A DNA stretch of 64,000 bases. Origin: Sabethes cyaneus (lineage: Eukaryota; Arthropoda; Insecta; Diptera; Culicidae). This document shows, one piece after another, positions 18,690 to 30,179 of this stretch. The DNA is taken from contig NC_071353.1 of assembly GCF_943734655.1 (NCBI RefSeq), positions 25,406,501 to 25,470,500 on the forward strand, given 5' to 3'. Under the pieces are notes generated by a model that worked only from the letters and a program-made list of their open reading frames with translations, did no database searches and was not told where the DNA came from. The translations under genes were made by a program, and so were the position numbers. The number at the start of each line of letters is the position of its first letter. The stretch's first letter is position 1.

Positions 18690-20520
18690 CTATAACCCTC
18701 ACTCTTACTTAGGTGGCTTGCCGTCCTAAGACAAAGCCTGTTGAACAAAGTTTCTCCATGTAACTCGGTTGAGGGCTGTCGCTCTCCAATTCCTCGGACA
18801 CCGAGTACTCTCCGCCAAATCTCGCTTCACCTGTTCTAACTAACTTGCTTGCTGCGTTCCCGGTCGTCTTGTTGTTTGTTGTTGTTTTGTTGTTAATCAG
18901 CTCCAGGCCGTGGTTTCCTCTGCTGTACGAAGAAGTCGTCTCCATTCCATTCGGTCCATGGCCGCAATTCGCCAGCCACGTAGTCTACGTAAGGTCCGCA
19001 GGTCGCCTTCCACTTGATCGATTCATCTTGCTCGCTGCGCGCCCCGCTATCTCGTTCCAGTCGGATCGTTATTGAGAACTTTTTTAACCGGGTAGTCGTC
19101 CGACATCCTCACGACATGCCCAACCCATCGCAGGCGACCGATTTTTGCGGTGTGAGCGATGGGTGGTTCCCTAAGCAGCTGGTGCAATTCATGGTTCATT
19201 CGCCTCCTCCACGTTCCGTCTTCCATCTGCACTCCGCCGTAGATAGTGCACAACACCTTCCGTTCGAAAACACTAAGGGCGCGTTAGTCCTCCACGAGCA
19301 TAGTCCATGTCTCATGGCCGTATAGGCCTACCGGTCTAATCAGCGTCTTGTAGATTGTTAACTTCGTGCGGTGGCGAATTTTGTTCGTTCGCAGCGTCCT
19401 TCGGAGTCCAAATAGGCACGATTTCCTACCATAATGCGTCTTTGTATTTCTCTGCTGGTGTCGTTGTCTGCGGTAACCAGTGAGCCCAGATACACGAACT
19501 CTTCTACCACCTCGATTTCATCACCGTCTAAATGAATCCGGGTAGGGAGGTCAGCATTCACTTCTCTAGAACCTCTTCCTTTCATGTATTTCGTTTTCGA
19601 TACATTAATGACAAGTCCAATCCGTTTGGCTTCAGCTTTCAGTCCGATGTACGTTTCCGCCATCCTCTCAAAGGTACGTGTAATGATGTCAACGTCGTCA
19701 GCGAAACCAAGAAGCTGGACGGACTTCGTGAATATCGTGCCACTCGTGTCTATACCCGCTCTTCTTGTCACACCCTCCAAAGCGATGTTGAACAACAAAC
19801 ATGAAAGCCCATAACCTTGCCGTAACCCTCTTCGAGATCCAAAGGGACTCGAGACTGTCCCTGATACTCGAACAACACACATTACTCGATCCATCGTCGC
19901 CTTGACCAATCGCGTTAGTTTATCCGGAAATCCGTAGTAGTGCATAATCTGCCATAGCTGATCTCGACCGATCGTGTCGTACGCCGATTTGAAGTCGATG
20001 AATAAATGATGCGTGGGCACGTTGTATTCGCGACATTTCTGCAACATTTGCCGAAGCGCGAAAACCTGGTCCGTGGTGGCACGGGCACCCATGAATCCCG
20101 CTTGATATTGCCCCACGATTTCCTTAGCAAATGGTGATAATCGACGACATAAAAGTTGGGCGAGTAGGCGGTGTTCAACAGTGTTATTGCGCGGTAATTG
20201 CAGCAATCCAACTTGTCGCCCTTTTTGTAGATCGGACACACGATGCCTTCCGTCCACTCCTCCGATAGTAGCTCATCCTCCCAAATCTTGACAACGACCC
20301 AGTGCAGCGCTCTAGCCAGTGCGTCACCACCGTATTTCAGCAGCTCGCCGGGTAGCTGATCAGCCCCAGCCGCTTTATTGTTCTTCAGCCGACCGATCTC
20401 TTCTGCTACCTCCTGGAGGTCGGGGGCTGGTATTCTGTCGTCTTCTGCACGTGCTCCAAGATCTATTGCCATATCGTCAACTCCATGTTCAGCTACATCG
20501 CTGTTAAGGTGCTCGTCATA
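18690..20520 (-). pseudogene. RTE-like retrotransposon copy A (RT and C-terminal part, decayed)
   Basis: On the minus strand the order is a pre-RT region (EEIGRLKNNKAAGADQLPGE, TEGIVCPIYKKGDKLDCCNY), a frameshift near 20.18 kb, then QYQAGF, FIDFKSAYD (motif A), RRGLRQGYGLSCLLFNIALEG (motif B) and GFADDVD (motif C) within 20257-19358. After another frameshift the C-terminal segment continues (GTWRRRMNHELHQL, GRLRWVGHVVRM) at 19256-19047. The 5' part with the endonuclease is absent; sequence joins copy B near 20520. Family is APE-type non-LTR, RTE-like from its 3' structure in copy C; exact clade uncertain. Not functional. Confidence 0.8.
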
Positions 20521-23500
20521 ATACTGCTTCTCGGTCGTCTTGTTCTTACCGGATTTGAGACGAACACCATCTTTGCAGGGTAGTTGTCCGGCATTCTTGC
20601 AACATACCCTGCCCATCGTATCCGCCCAGCTTTAGCTACCTTCTGGAAACTGGGTTCGCCATAGAGCTGTGCGAATTCATGATTCATCCTCCGCCTCCAT
20701 ACTCCGTGCTCCTGTACGCCGCCGAAGATCGTTCTTAGTACTCGTCGTTCGAAAACTCCGAGCACTCGCAGGTCCTCCTCGAGCATTGTCCATGTTTCAT
20801 GCCCGTAGAGAACAACCGGTCTAATAAGCGTCTTGTACAGGGTGCACTTTGTACGGGGACTTAGTCTGCTCGACCGCAATTGCTTGTGAAGCCTATAGTA
20901 AGCACGACTTCCGCTGACAATACGCCACCGAATCTCACGGCTGGTATCATTGTCCGCCGTTACCAGTGAGCCAAGGTAGACAAATTCATCGACTACCTCA
21001 AACTCATCGCCGTCGATCAATATACTACTGCCCAAGCGGTGTCGTTCGGCCTCGGTTCCGCTGGCCAGCATGTACTTTGTTTTAGACGTATTTACCTTTA
21101 ACCCAATCTTTTCTGCTTCGCGCTTTAGTCTGGTGTACTGTTCAGCCACCGCCACGCCGATAATATCCATGTCATCGGCAAAGCAGACGAATTGACTAGA
21201 TTTGTTGAATATCGTGCCCCGCGTGTTGATATCCGCTCGGTTCATAACACCTTGTAGCGCTATGTTGAACAGCAGGCTTGAAAGACCACTTGCAGGCTTG
21301 TGTACCATCCATCGTAGATTTAATCAGTTTGATGAGCTTCCTGGGGAAGCTGTTCTCGTCCATGATTTTCCAGAGCTCTTTCCGGTCGATGGTATCATAT
21401 GCGGCTTTGAAGTCAACGAATAAATGATGCGTGGGAACTCTGTATTCATGGCCCTTTTGGAGGATTTGCCGCAGTGTAAATATTTGATCCGTTGTAGACC
21501 GACCTTCGACGAAGCCGGCTTGATAAGTTCCCACAAATCTATTCGCAATTGGTGATAGACGGCAGAAAATGATTTGGGACAGCACTTTATAGGCGGCATT
21601 GAGAACGGTGATCGCTCGATAGTTCTCACAGCCCAACTTGTCGCCCTTTTTATAGGTCGGGCAGATAGCCCCATCAACCCCACTCCTCCAGTAGCTATTC
21701 CGTATTCCAAATTCTAATAATTAGTCGGTACAGACAAACGCCCAGCTTTTCTGGTCCATTTTAATAAGCTCCGCTCCGATGCCATCCTTTCCAGCTAACG
21801 TGTTGTTCTTTAACTGCATGATGGCCTCCTTAACTTCGCCTATCGTTGGGGCTGGCACCTCTTCCCCGTTTATTGCACCGAATCGAAATCGCTTTCCCCG
21901 CCGCCATGGTTCTCTGCCTGGGCGCGCCATTCAGGTGTTCATCGAAGTGCTGCTTCCACCTATCGGTCACCTCACGATCGTCCGTCAGAATACTGCCAGT
22001 CTTATCCCGATACATTTCGGCTCGCGGCACAAAGCCTTTGCGGGATCCGTTCAGTTTCTGGTAGAACTTTCGCGTTTCCTGAGAACGATTCAGCCGCTCC
22101 AACTCTGCATATTCCTGCTCTTCCAGGTAGCGCTTTCTCTCCCGGAAGATTTCGTATCGCTGCATTTTCTGCTGTTTGCGTCTTTCCACGTTCTGCCGTG
22201 TGGCACTGCGCATCTTTGCCGCCCGCGTAGCGTTCTCCTCACCCGTCACCCTCCTACATTCATCGTCAAACCAATCGTTCCGCTGATTCCGGGCCCCATG
22301 CCCGATGGAGCTCTCCACTGCACTGCTGATGACTGTTTGGATGGTGCTCCAACAGTCCTCAAGAGGGGCTTCGTCCAGCTCGTCCTCTTCCGGCAACGCA
22401 ACTTCGAGCGAATGCACGTAGTTTGCGGCGACGTATGGCTACTTCATCCGCACGAGATGTAACCGAGGCTGGCGTCGGTACCAAATGTTGTTCACAACGG
22501 AGAGTCTTGAGCGCATCTTAACCATCACTAGGTAGTGGTCCGAGTCAACGTTAGCGCTTCGATGGGATCTGACGTCGATAATGTCTGAGAAGTGCCGACT
22601 GTTGATCAAAACGTGGTCGATCTGTGATTCTGTCTGATTTGGTGACCTCCAGGTGTACTTGTGATGGATTCTGTGCTGGAAAAAGGTACTACGTACGGCC
22701 ATATTCTTGTAGGCGACAAAGTCGATAAGTCTTAGGCCCATTTCATGGGTCAGCTGGTGCACGCCGAACCCTCCAATCACCGGTTTGTGTTCCTCCTCCT
22801 GACCGACCTGAACATTGAAATCCCCGATGACGATTTCGATACCATGTTTTGGGCAGCGGTCGTATTCATATCTGTCGGTATCTGTCGGATGGTAAAAATT
22901 TGGTCGGTAGTGGCGCGAGCCCCAGGAAGCTCGCCTGATAATTCTCTGCGAATCCTTGTACTATCCAACTGCACGTAGAATTCATCCTTGTCGTCAACGG
23001 TACTTCTGAAATGAGGGCTGTGCACGTTGATGATACTTATGTTGAAGAACCGGCATTTGATTCTCAGCGTACCCATTCGAGGATTGATTGGCTACCACCC
23101 AATCGCCCGTTTTCGCGTCTGGCCCGTCACTATGAAAGCTGTACCCAGCTCGTGTGCATTGCCGCAGCTCTGTTAGATGTTAATATTTTTTTGAAACAAT
23201 GATTTTTACAATTAATGGATGGACGGTAGGGGAAAGTAATGAATTTTTTTTGGGAATGGATGGGAAAGAGTGGAAAGGAAGGGGGAGGGGGTAATAGGTA
23301 GCTACGCTTAACAAGTTGCACCTTCAAGCATTGGACAAAAAATAAGAGTCACAACGACAACTTGTTAAGCGTAGCTACCTATTACCTCCCCCCTTCCTAT
23401 CCACTCTTTCTCCTCCTTTCCCAAAAAAAAATTCATTACTTTCCCCTACCGTCCCTCCATCAATTGTAAAAACCATCGTTTCAAAAAAATATTAATATTT

Positions 23501-23710
23501 ATGCCTGACCGCATTTCAAGGTCAAAGACTTAAACACGAGTTTGGTCTGGTAGATGGTTTGTCGTTCTCTGAACGTACGTTCCGTTGAGCTCATCTAGCA
23601 TAGCTTGTAGCGCAACGACGCCAAACTTGCGGCTCTTCAATACGTCGGTGAGCACTCGAGTGCTCCTCAGGAAATTGAGAGATCGGCAGTTCCACATCCC
23701 AAGCTTCTAA
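20521..23710 (-). pseudogene. RTE-like retrotransposon copy B (endonuclease to C-terminus, decayed, with foldback insertion)
   Basis: Minus strand, 5' to 3': endonuclease N-terminus (about 23.70-23.55 kb, CRSLNFLRSTRVLT-like), the foldback insertion, the endonuclease core (22780-22439: FGVHQLTHEMGLRLIDFV, TESQIDHVLIN, DSDHYLV), a basic linker (22417-21830), RT (21636-21196: TYQAGFVEGRSTTDQIFTLR, FVDFKAAYDTID) and motif C FADDMD with the C-terminal region (21308-20493: FVYLGSLVTADNDTSRE, GVWRRRMNHEFAQL, GRIRWAGYVARMPD). Several frameshifts and a small internal insertion near 22.9 kb inactivate it. Its 3' end is lost at the junction with copy A near 20520. Confidence 0.8.
23181..23546. mobile_element. 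Foldback element, copy 2 (shorter)
   Basis: Same family as 9271-9797: TAATATTTTTTTGAAAC start, arms with GGACGGTAGGGGAAAGTAATG and GTAATAGGTAGCTACGCTTA, and the same one-sided tail ending GAGTTTGGTC. The centre is altered: the left arm stops near 23319 and about 39 nt remain as loop. Flanks TGTTAGATGT and TGGTAGATGG form a 10-bp duplication with two changes. The homologous, uninterrupted retrotransposon sequence (CAGCTCTGGTAGGTG) lies at about 36250. Confidence 0.8.
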
Positions 23711-23799
23711 TCCAGTCCTTTTTTGTCGCGTGGGTCTACTATGTTGGCATGACAATATGAATATTAGCACTCACTTACACAGATGTATCTAGGGACCAC

Positions 23800-24500
23800 C
23801 TTAACCGGCAGAGCGAGTAACCATCAGTGTCTCCCGAATATTGGCAGAACTGCCAGTCTTCTTCTTACAGGAGTCTTCGGCTCAAAGCTGTCCAAGTCTA
23901 TTCACTTGAATTGGGTTTAACCCTGCTCAAGTCATTCCGCCTAGCTTGGCTTACGCCATCGTTCACAATGCCACTTATAAAATGCTCTCCCAAATCATTT
24001 TCCAATAACTCTTCCCAATTTGTAAGAAATTACCAAGCCGGCATCGTGGAGAGACGGTGGTCAGAGACAGACCAAATATTTACGTTGCAGCATATCCTCC
24101 AAAGTGGCTGTGTATACAGCGTTCCCACGTAGCAACTGTTTATTGACTTTGTGAGATCGAGAGGCATGTTATCAATGGCAGTCGTACTTACCTACTATGG
24201 ACTTCAAAAGCAATTTCGGTCGAATAGACTAAGCCTTTGTATAAAGTGCTTGTAATTTTCGAGAGATTAGTAAAAACAAAGTGTGGAAGTGGAGCGGAGG
24301 ATGAACCATGAGTTGTAAGAATCTAGGTTGTTGTAAGAATGCTCTTGTAAGAATGTCCTCCAATTACTCTGTGAAGATGTTATTTGCTTCAAATCCAGTA
24401 CGATCAAGACGACCAAGAGAACAGTGAGCAAGATGGTTTGACCAGGTGGCGCGAGATCTGGGGTCGAGTACACGCTGTCTATCGGTGAGTAGGTGCCCAC
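23800..24500 (+). pseudogene. RTE-like fragment, plus strand, internally deleted
   Basis: Around 23.95-24.16 kb the translation gives NATYKMLSQIIF, YQAGIVERR, TDQIFTLQHILQSG and VPT, matching RT of copies A-C. At 24.28-24.49 kb a VWxxRMNHEL-like segment and RWFDQVARDLGSSTR recall the C-terminal tail. Motifs A-C are missing, so most of the RT is deleted. Confidence 0.6.
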
Positions 24501-26816
24501 AAGAAGAAGGTAATTGGAGAAATTTTTTCATCAGGCTATGCCTAAGAACGGAAAAGTATTTGGTATTGAAAATTTTGCAAAGTTTTTTTTTTTTTTTTTT
24601 CAAAATGTCCTACAGTTTTTCTTTCTTTTTTTCTTGATCGATCGTATTGATTTCCAAAAAAGACAATCTCTTACGATATTGAAGAAAAATGGCACGCACG
24701 CTAGTTCCTCAACTTACCGGAGGTTTGCAAAGTTTTCTTGGAAGAAATGCTCAAAATAAATACAAATGATCAAAAACATTCAAAAATTAAAATTTATGAT
24801 TTTTCCGGTTTTGGTTTACTTGAAAGAAAAAGTTCGGTTTTGTTGATTAATGTAATCGTTCTCTACACAAACCCAAATAGCTTATCCTTTTGTGTTGGAA
24901 CCAATAAAGCCGATTGAATTGTCATAAAACAACCATCGTAAAGTTATGCTGCGGCTCCTCCCTCCTCGTCCACCCAGTCCCAGATTCGGTTTCTTCATTC
25001 AACTCTGGCCGAAGTCTAGCACGCTCGCTCCGTACATAATCGGATCAGACAATTAAATGCTTGACATCGCCCGTCGTACCAGGCAGGGATCGAAGAGACT
25101 GCCACCGAGTTTAATTGCATTCAATTAGTCACTCACATAACCCACATGTCAAGGGCAATGAGTGCGTAGAGTGAGAGCTAACTAACTATGTTCTCTAGCT
25201 TCGGTCGCCGATCGAAAGTGCGGTTAAGTGGGCAGCATCAGGAACCGGCGCGGCGGCCGAGGTGGCATTTGCTGCTAGCTACTGCCGGGACCGGGACATT
25301 TTATGGATGTAGGGCAATCCGATTGTCTGTATACAGTAGTTGACTGGGGTTAACTGTGCGAACGATTGTCACATCGGATGTTTGGACCGTTCGGTCCGGA
25401 GTAGCTGCTCGGGTTGCTGCTGGTTGTTTAGCGGTTGGATTGAGGCAGCTCTTCATCGCCTTTTATGCGTCGGTTTATTGGACCGAACAACCATTCTTCT
25501 GTGATTCGAATTTTTTCCCCGAGTAGAATGGGTTGCTCACTATGTAGTAGGTAAGAATGTGTTTGATTGCCAATCGAGTTAGATTGACTTTTCGATGTTC
25601 AGCAAAAATCTGCATACAAATTCTCTTTTACTTCCTTGACTCATCAATCACTATTTGGAGCAAAAATTTACCAGATTGTTTTTTAAATATTCTTCATCAT
25701 TTAACACCCAGTAAGACACACGAAAAACATTGGATAAAAATAAGGAGGAAACTTAAGTCAATTCGGCTCAAAATTAATTCTCCCAAGGACTACTGAATTG
25801 ATGACACTTTCATTCCGTGCGATAGATGACGGATGGTTGAAGGATAATTAAATTGTCTGCGGTGATTACACATCAGTTTGTAGCAAAGCAAAAAATGACA
25901 CCGACTTTCCGTTTACATTTTCATTGCAAAATCTTCTCGGAGCAAAACGTTGCGGTTCAGAGAAGTTGATTCCTGATGACCCATGTTGAAGCAATTCGTG
26001 CGAATCATTGCGATCCTAACAGGTAGGTGAAACGATTTGCCATGAGGTACGATGTTTTTGGGGCTGTTTAACCACTTTTTATCCCGGCCAGAAATTAAAG
26101 CTGTTTTTTAGCTGAGCTCGAAGGATGACTGATTTTTATTATTTACTGCCTGAGGGCGGGCGGGGCGATCTTTGGCAACAACCAGTACGACAGACGTCGG
26201 CAACCGAAGAAGACGGCCGGATAAACACAGTACGTCACGGTTTTATGATTTAATTACGGTATTTTCCTTCGATGATGAGCACAAACAAGACGTGCGTCGG
26301 ATGGTGCTGCTGGAAGTGACTTTAAATTAGTTTGCTGATTGTAATTTATACTCTCCCGTCGAGCCAACACGTCATTATATGTTGACTTGGGTTGACATAA
26401 GAAGTGTACTGTGAGTTGTATCGGAATTAGAAATACGCCTCGTAAAGATTGTAAATACATATTGATTAAGCAATGGCTAATTATTGAATGTCGCGTGTGT
26501 TAGTCAATATATTTCACAAACACAAAAATCGATCATGATTATATTACAAACACAAACAGAGAGGGATATCCTTGATAAACAACACTTGGGTTATTAGTAC
26601 AATTAATGTTACACTTGAAAACTACGATTTCCAATATAATGTCTCTGCCTGTATGGCAGTGTAAATTTAAATTGCACCGAAGACCCTATAAAAACTTTTT
26701 TAAAGAGGGTTTCGATTGTGCATCAGGTATTACTCGGTAAGCACTAAGCGAAATAAAAATAGAACCACCAACATTGTTCCACGATAACAAATTCATTGAC
26801 CTTCGTTGTCAACTAT
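24501..26816. other. Unassigned DNA
   Basis: Contains a T run at 24581-24600 and a moderately GC-rich part near 25.0-25.5 kb (GGAACCGGCGCGGCGGCCGA at about 25.24 kb). No coding exon, RNA or element boundary could be supported. Confidence 0.3.
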
Positions 26817-27341
26817 ATTGCCACCACCAAAAATTTTTATTTTGCTTCTATAAGGCCATTGCAAATCATATTAAAAGTTTTTGTCACCCCCCCCCCCCCC
26901 TTGAAAATTGGCTTGAAAAATCGGGGGGCAAAAAAATAATTTGTAGGATATGAGTCAAATTTCTTTTTATAAAATCAATTGTCTGTGGGCTCTATAGTCT
27001 GAAAAACTCGAAAACTGAGTCTCCAAGTTGAATTAACGCTTCTAGCACGAAACAGAAATGAAAATTCGAACAATGGAATTTCCGAAAATCGTTCAAAAAA
27101 AATTTCCTTCGTTTTTGACTTTTTTCGTATATTTTTGCATAGAAAATAATAACGTATATATTTTTTTTGTGTTTTGTTTTTTGTTCGCTCGATTAAAAAA
27201 TTCACTACGTTTTTTTTTCGCCCCCCCCCCCCTTCAGTGGCCGAACACCGAAAGGACAAAAACTTTATAAAATATTTGTAATGGCCTAATTATATTGATG
27301 TCATTATAGACGCAAAACAAATATTTTTCGTTGGTGGCAAT
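26817..27341. mobile_element. TIR element, ATTGCCACCA termini, with two C runs
   Basis: Left ATTGCCACCACCAAAAATTT and right reverse complement ATTGCCACCAACGAAAAATA are similar, followed on both sides by AAGTTTTTGTC. Runs of 14 C (26887-26900) and 12 C (27221-27232) lie inside. No protein is encoded. The target duplication is not certain (TA on the right at 27343-27344). Confidence 0.55.
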
Positions 27342-27510
27342 GTAATTGCCACGGCCTTACAAAGGGTTAAAACAATAATAAAAACATAACTTACAAAAAA
27401 CATCTTGATATTGGTATTAACTGAATGAAATGCATATACGCTATAAACGAATAAGACAGTATAGTATACATATTATCTCAATAATACGTATATTCGTAGT
27501 GAGTCAGGTA
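27342..27510. other. Short AT-rich spacer
   Basis: Nothing recognised apart from the left copy of the duplication TGAGTCAGGTA (27500-27510). Confidence 0.4.
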
Positions 27511-27748
27511 CAATGAGGTTTAATAAGGTGTGGCAGATGAAGACATTTGATGGTATTAGTAGCGAAAATTCAGAAAACGACGTCAAATTACAAAAACAAA
27601 CCGCGTCGAACAATGGGGTTTGTTTTTGGAGTTTGACATCACGCTTCATCGTGATTGGTCGATTTACGATTCCGCCTACACCATGATGAAATTTCTTCAA
27701 TGCACTAACACCACCTAACCAACATTGCCACACCTGTATATATCACAT
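27511..27748. mobile_element. 238-bp insertion flanked by an 11-bp duplication
   Basis: TGAGTCAGGTA occurs at 27500-27510 and 27749-27759. The inserted segment has imperfect inverted ends that share AGGTGTGGCA. It encodes nothing convincing. An 11-bp duplication suits either a foldback/Mutator-type DNA element or a retroposon; there is no A tail. Confidence 0.55.
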
Positions 27749-27770
27749 TGAGTCAGGTAAGACAGTAGGG

Positions 27771-28050
27771 AAAAGACTTGACTTGGTTAAGCCAACCTAA
27801 TCCCAAAAGACTTGAGCAAAATTAGGCCCAATCCAATCCCAAAACAGTAGAGCAGAGTAAGTCCATGCCAAGCGAAAAGAATTGAGCAGGGTTGAATCCC
27901 AACCAAGCAAAAATACTTGAGCAGGGCTAATCCCAACCCTAGCAAAAAGACGTGAGCAGATTAAGTCCAAACTGCCCAAAAGACTTGAGCTGAATTGACC
28001 CTAAGCCAAGTGAAAAGTCGAGCAGGGTTAAGCTCAAGCGAAGCGGGAAC
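27771..28050. repeat. Tandem array of about 35-bp units
   Basis: About eight diverged units of the form AAAAGACTTGAGCAGGGTTA followed by ATCCCAACCAAGC, starting near 27771, 27807, 27841, 27876, 27911, 27946 and 27978. A related unit in reverse orientation occurs at about 23920-23945 (TTTAACCCTGCTCAAGTC). Confidence 0.7.
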
Positions 28051-28380
28051 ATTACAAAATGGAACTCCTCCGAGTTGGGCACATGATCATTTAAATAAAA
28101 TATATTACGTGCCAAGTTTCGCTGATGGAAAAAAGGAAAAGTAAAAATTGGTGGCAATCAAACGGTGGTCCCTATTAAAACGTCAAAATAAAGTGTAGCC
28201 TCTCATGAGCCCAAGATCAATGCTTGAAATGAATGGGCCGTGATTAACCCAAGGTCAATACTAATAAAACGATGAATCGGCAAACCACTGCAGGAGGGTT
28301 TGTAGACGTCCAATATTATTGATAAGATATAGTAAACACTAGAGCGGATATGCGTATTCTATTAAAGGATTTCGGACATA
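28051..28380. other. Unassigned spacer
   Basis: No feature recognised between the tandem array and the mariner-type element. Confidence 0.35.
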
Positions 28381-28500
28381 TAACGGGTGACAACTAAAAT
28401 TTTGGAATTTTTTTCTCAAGCTGTCAAAAAAAGACAAAGATACATGAAGAAGATCTGATTTACCGAAACTAAAGATACATTATCCGTTGTTGAAAAGAAA

Positions 28501-28977
28501 TTAGTTTACATTTGAAAACGGTCCGCAATCGGCTGTTCGGCGAAGCTTCCGTTTGATGTCCGAACAGGAGCGTTGTACGACCGTCATGTCAACTTTGCGA
28601 ATGCATCTCTTGGTTCTACCAATCAACTGTTTGCAATTCGTGGCTCTCCAGTTATTTTTGTACACCAAGGAACTCAAAATCCTGAAGAAATCTTCGATTG
28701 GGCGCACTGAGACAGATTTGTCGGGTCGTGGTTTTTGGGTACAAATGGGATCGAATGGGTATTCAGGAACGATTGTGTTTTTTTGGCGTAATACGATGTT
28801 GCTCTATCCGGCCAAAATACGTATTGTCCATCTGCATGATGTTTTTGTAGAAACGGGATCAAAATTTTCTTTAAACATTCGTCTGGCACATCTTAATTGA
28901 TAGCCAAACCAGAGGGCTTGTTTTTGAAGTCACGAGAAAGAGAACAATGCCCTTCTGCGTCCATAATTTTTGCTGAT
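28501..28977 (-). pseudogene. ITmD37E-like transposase, C-terminal half
   Basis: Minus-strand translation gives YVFWPDRATSYYAKKTQSFL (second catalytic Asp), then SIPFVPKNHDPTN, a one-base frameshift near 28.70 kb, RPIEDFF with the third acidic residue, and a basic tail with KNNWRATN and VDMTVVQR. Counting across the frameshift gives 37 residues between WPD and the Glu of IED. That is the DD37E spacing described for a mosquito-associated group. The frameshift and a missing middle region make it non-functional. Confidence 0.7.
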
Positions 28978-29525
28978 CCCGAGCAGGAGCGAAGAGCAAA
29001 ATAATATCAAAACTATATTAAACTAAAGTATAATACTATATTTTGTTATTGAATAGGTATGGAAATACATTGATAACACATTTTGTGATTAAGTAGGTAT
29101 TTAAAACATTGTTAGTAACATGAGTTTAATAACTGATTTTGTTATCATATCTTATTGTTACCTTAAAATTACATTCGTTATATTTCATAAAATTTCTTTT
29201 TATTGATTAAAGAGATTTTTAATTATAAATATTTTATGAACAATTTTATTTTATTTTTTAATATGTCATATGCTACTACATTTGTTATTCAATACCTTAA
29301 TAATACTAAAATATGTTATTCCAAACTCTGAATACAGCCATGTTATTGCTTTGTTATTCAAATAACATAAGTAGTTATTCTTTTGGCCTTAAAGGAACAA
29401 AATTTTGATATTATTTTTTGTTATTTTACCAACTATGTCAGCCAAGACAAGATCAAATTTTGATATGAGTTATTCGATTTCCATAACACATTTTGATATT
29501 AATTTGCTCTTCGCTCCTGCTCGGG
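28978..29525. mobile_element. MITE with CCCGAGCAGGAGCGAAGAGC termini, copy 2 (uninterrupted)
   Basis: CCCGAGCAGGAGCGAAGAGC at 28978 is mirrored by GCTCTTCGCTCCTGCTCGGG ending at 29525. Inner GTTATT-rich sequence matches copy 1 in reverse orientation. It lies inside the mariner-type transposase, where a stretch of the coding region is also missing. No target duplication was recognised. Confidence 0.75.
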
Positions 29526-29527
29526 GT

Positions 29528-29715
29528 GGTTTTCCATTACCTTGCTTCCGAATAGTTGTTGGGCTTCTTAGGATATTGTAGACAGTCGAAGCTGCAACAT
29601 ATTCGCTTTTAAAATGTTGTACCGTATACTTTTTACCGAGATTTCTGTAGTTGATTGTTTCTGAAGTGTACAACGCGCTCCCGAAATGCTTCTTGCTTCG
29701 ACGTCATTTTAAGCA
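29528..29715 (-). pseudogene. ITmD37E-like transposase, N-terminal fragment
   Basis: The minus strand begins MTSKQEAFRERVVHF, shifts frame near 29.66 kb, and continues GKKYTVQHFKSEYVAASTVY with NILRSPTTIRKQGNGKP. This is a helix-turn-helix DNA-binding N-terminus followed by a basic hook, as in Tc1/mariner transposases. It belongs with the C-terminal fragment on the other side of the MITE. Confidence 0.6.
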
Positions 29716-29863
29716 AAACAAGGCAAGCATAAACAAAACAAAAACTATTGACAAAAAGAGGAGAGAGAGCTAACACATACATACTCTCATTTCTCTCTGA
29801 GCTCGTTTGTTGTTGAGTATAGGGGCCACAAATAAATTCCAGATTTTTAGTTGTCACTCGTTA

Positions 29864-29990
29864 TTTTGATACATCTCATAATGGAGAACCGAAGGACTAT
29901 GAACCAACTTCAATGTGATAAACTACAAACTAGCGCAGCAATGCATAAATCATGTAAATAATCTTCTGTAAATGATCTGAAAAAATATAA
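29864..29990. other. Spacer between two mariner-type elements
   Basis: 127 bp with no recognised content; it ends in the TA target of the next element. Confidence 0.4.
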
Positions 29991-30179
29991 TAAAGGGTGG
30001 CCCACATCAATTGCTTCACGAAAAAAACGCTGTAGAAAATTACCCATTGGGTATTTTCTCTTGAAAATTTGGGTAGAAGTAGTTTAGTGTATTGTTAGAG
30101 TGTAAGCAAAGTGAAGTAGTTAGAGTGTATTGTTTACACTGTAGTTTTAGCGCGGTCATTTTTTCGCAAATTGGACAAA

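Larger units (their letters stand above)
28383..29861 (-). mobile_element. ITmD37E-like Tc1/mariner element with nested MITE
   Basis: The ends ACGGGTGACAACTAAAA (28383) and reverse complement ACGAGTGACAACTAAAA (29861) are inverted copies flanked by TA (28381-28382, 29862-29863). The transposase is on the minus strand and is split by the MITE at 28978-29525. Without the MITE the element is about 930 bp, shorter than an autonomous mariner. Confidence 0.8.

Noticed and set aside
27771..28050. CRISPR-like array of 35-bp units
   Set aside because: Units are contiguous and diverged, with no unique spacers, in animal DNA.
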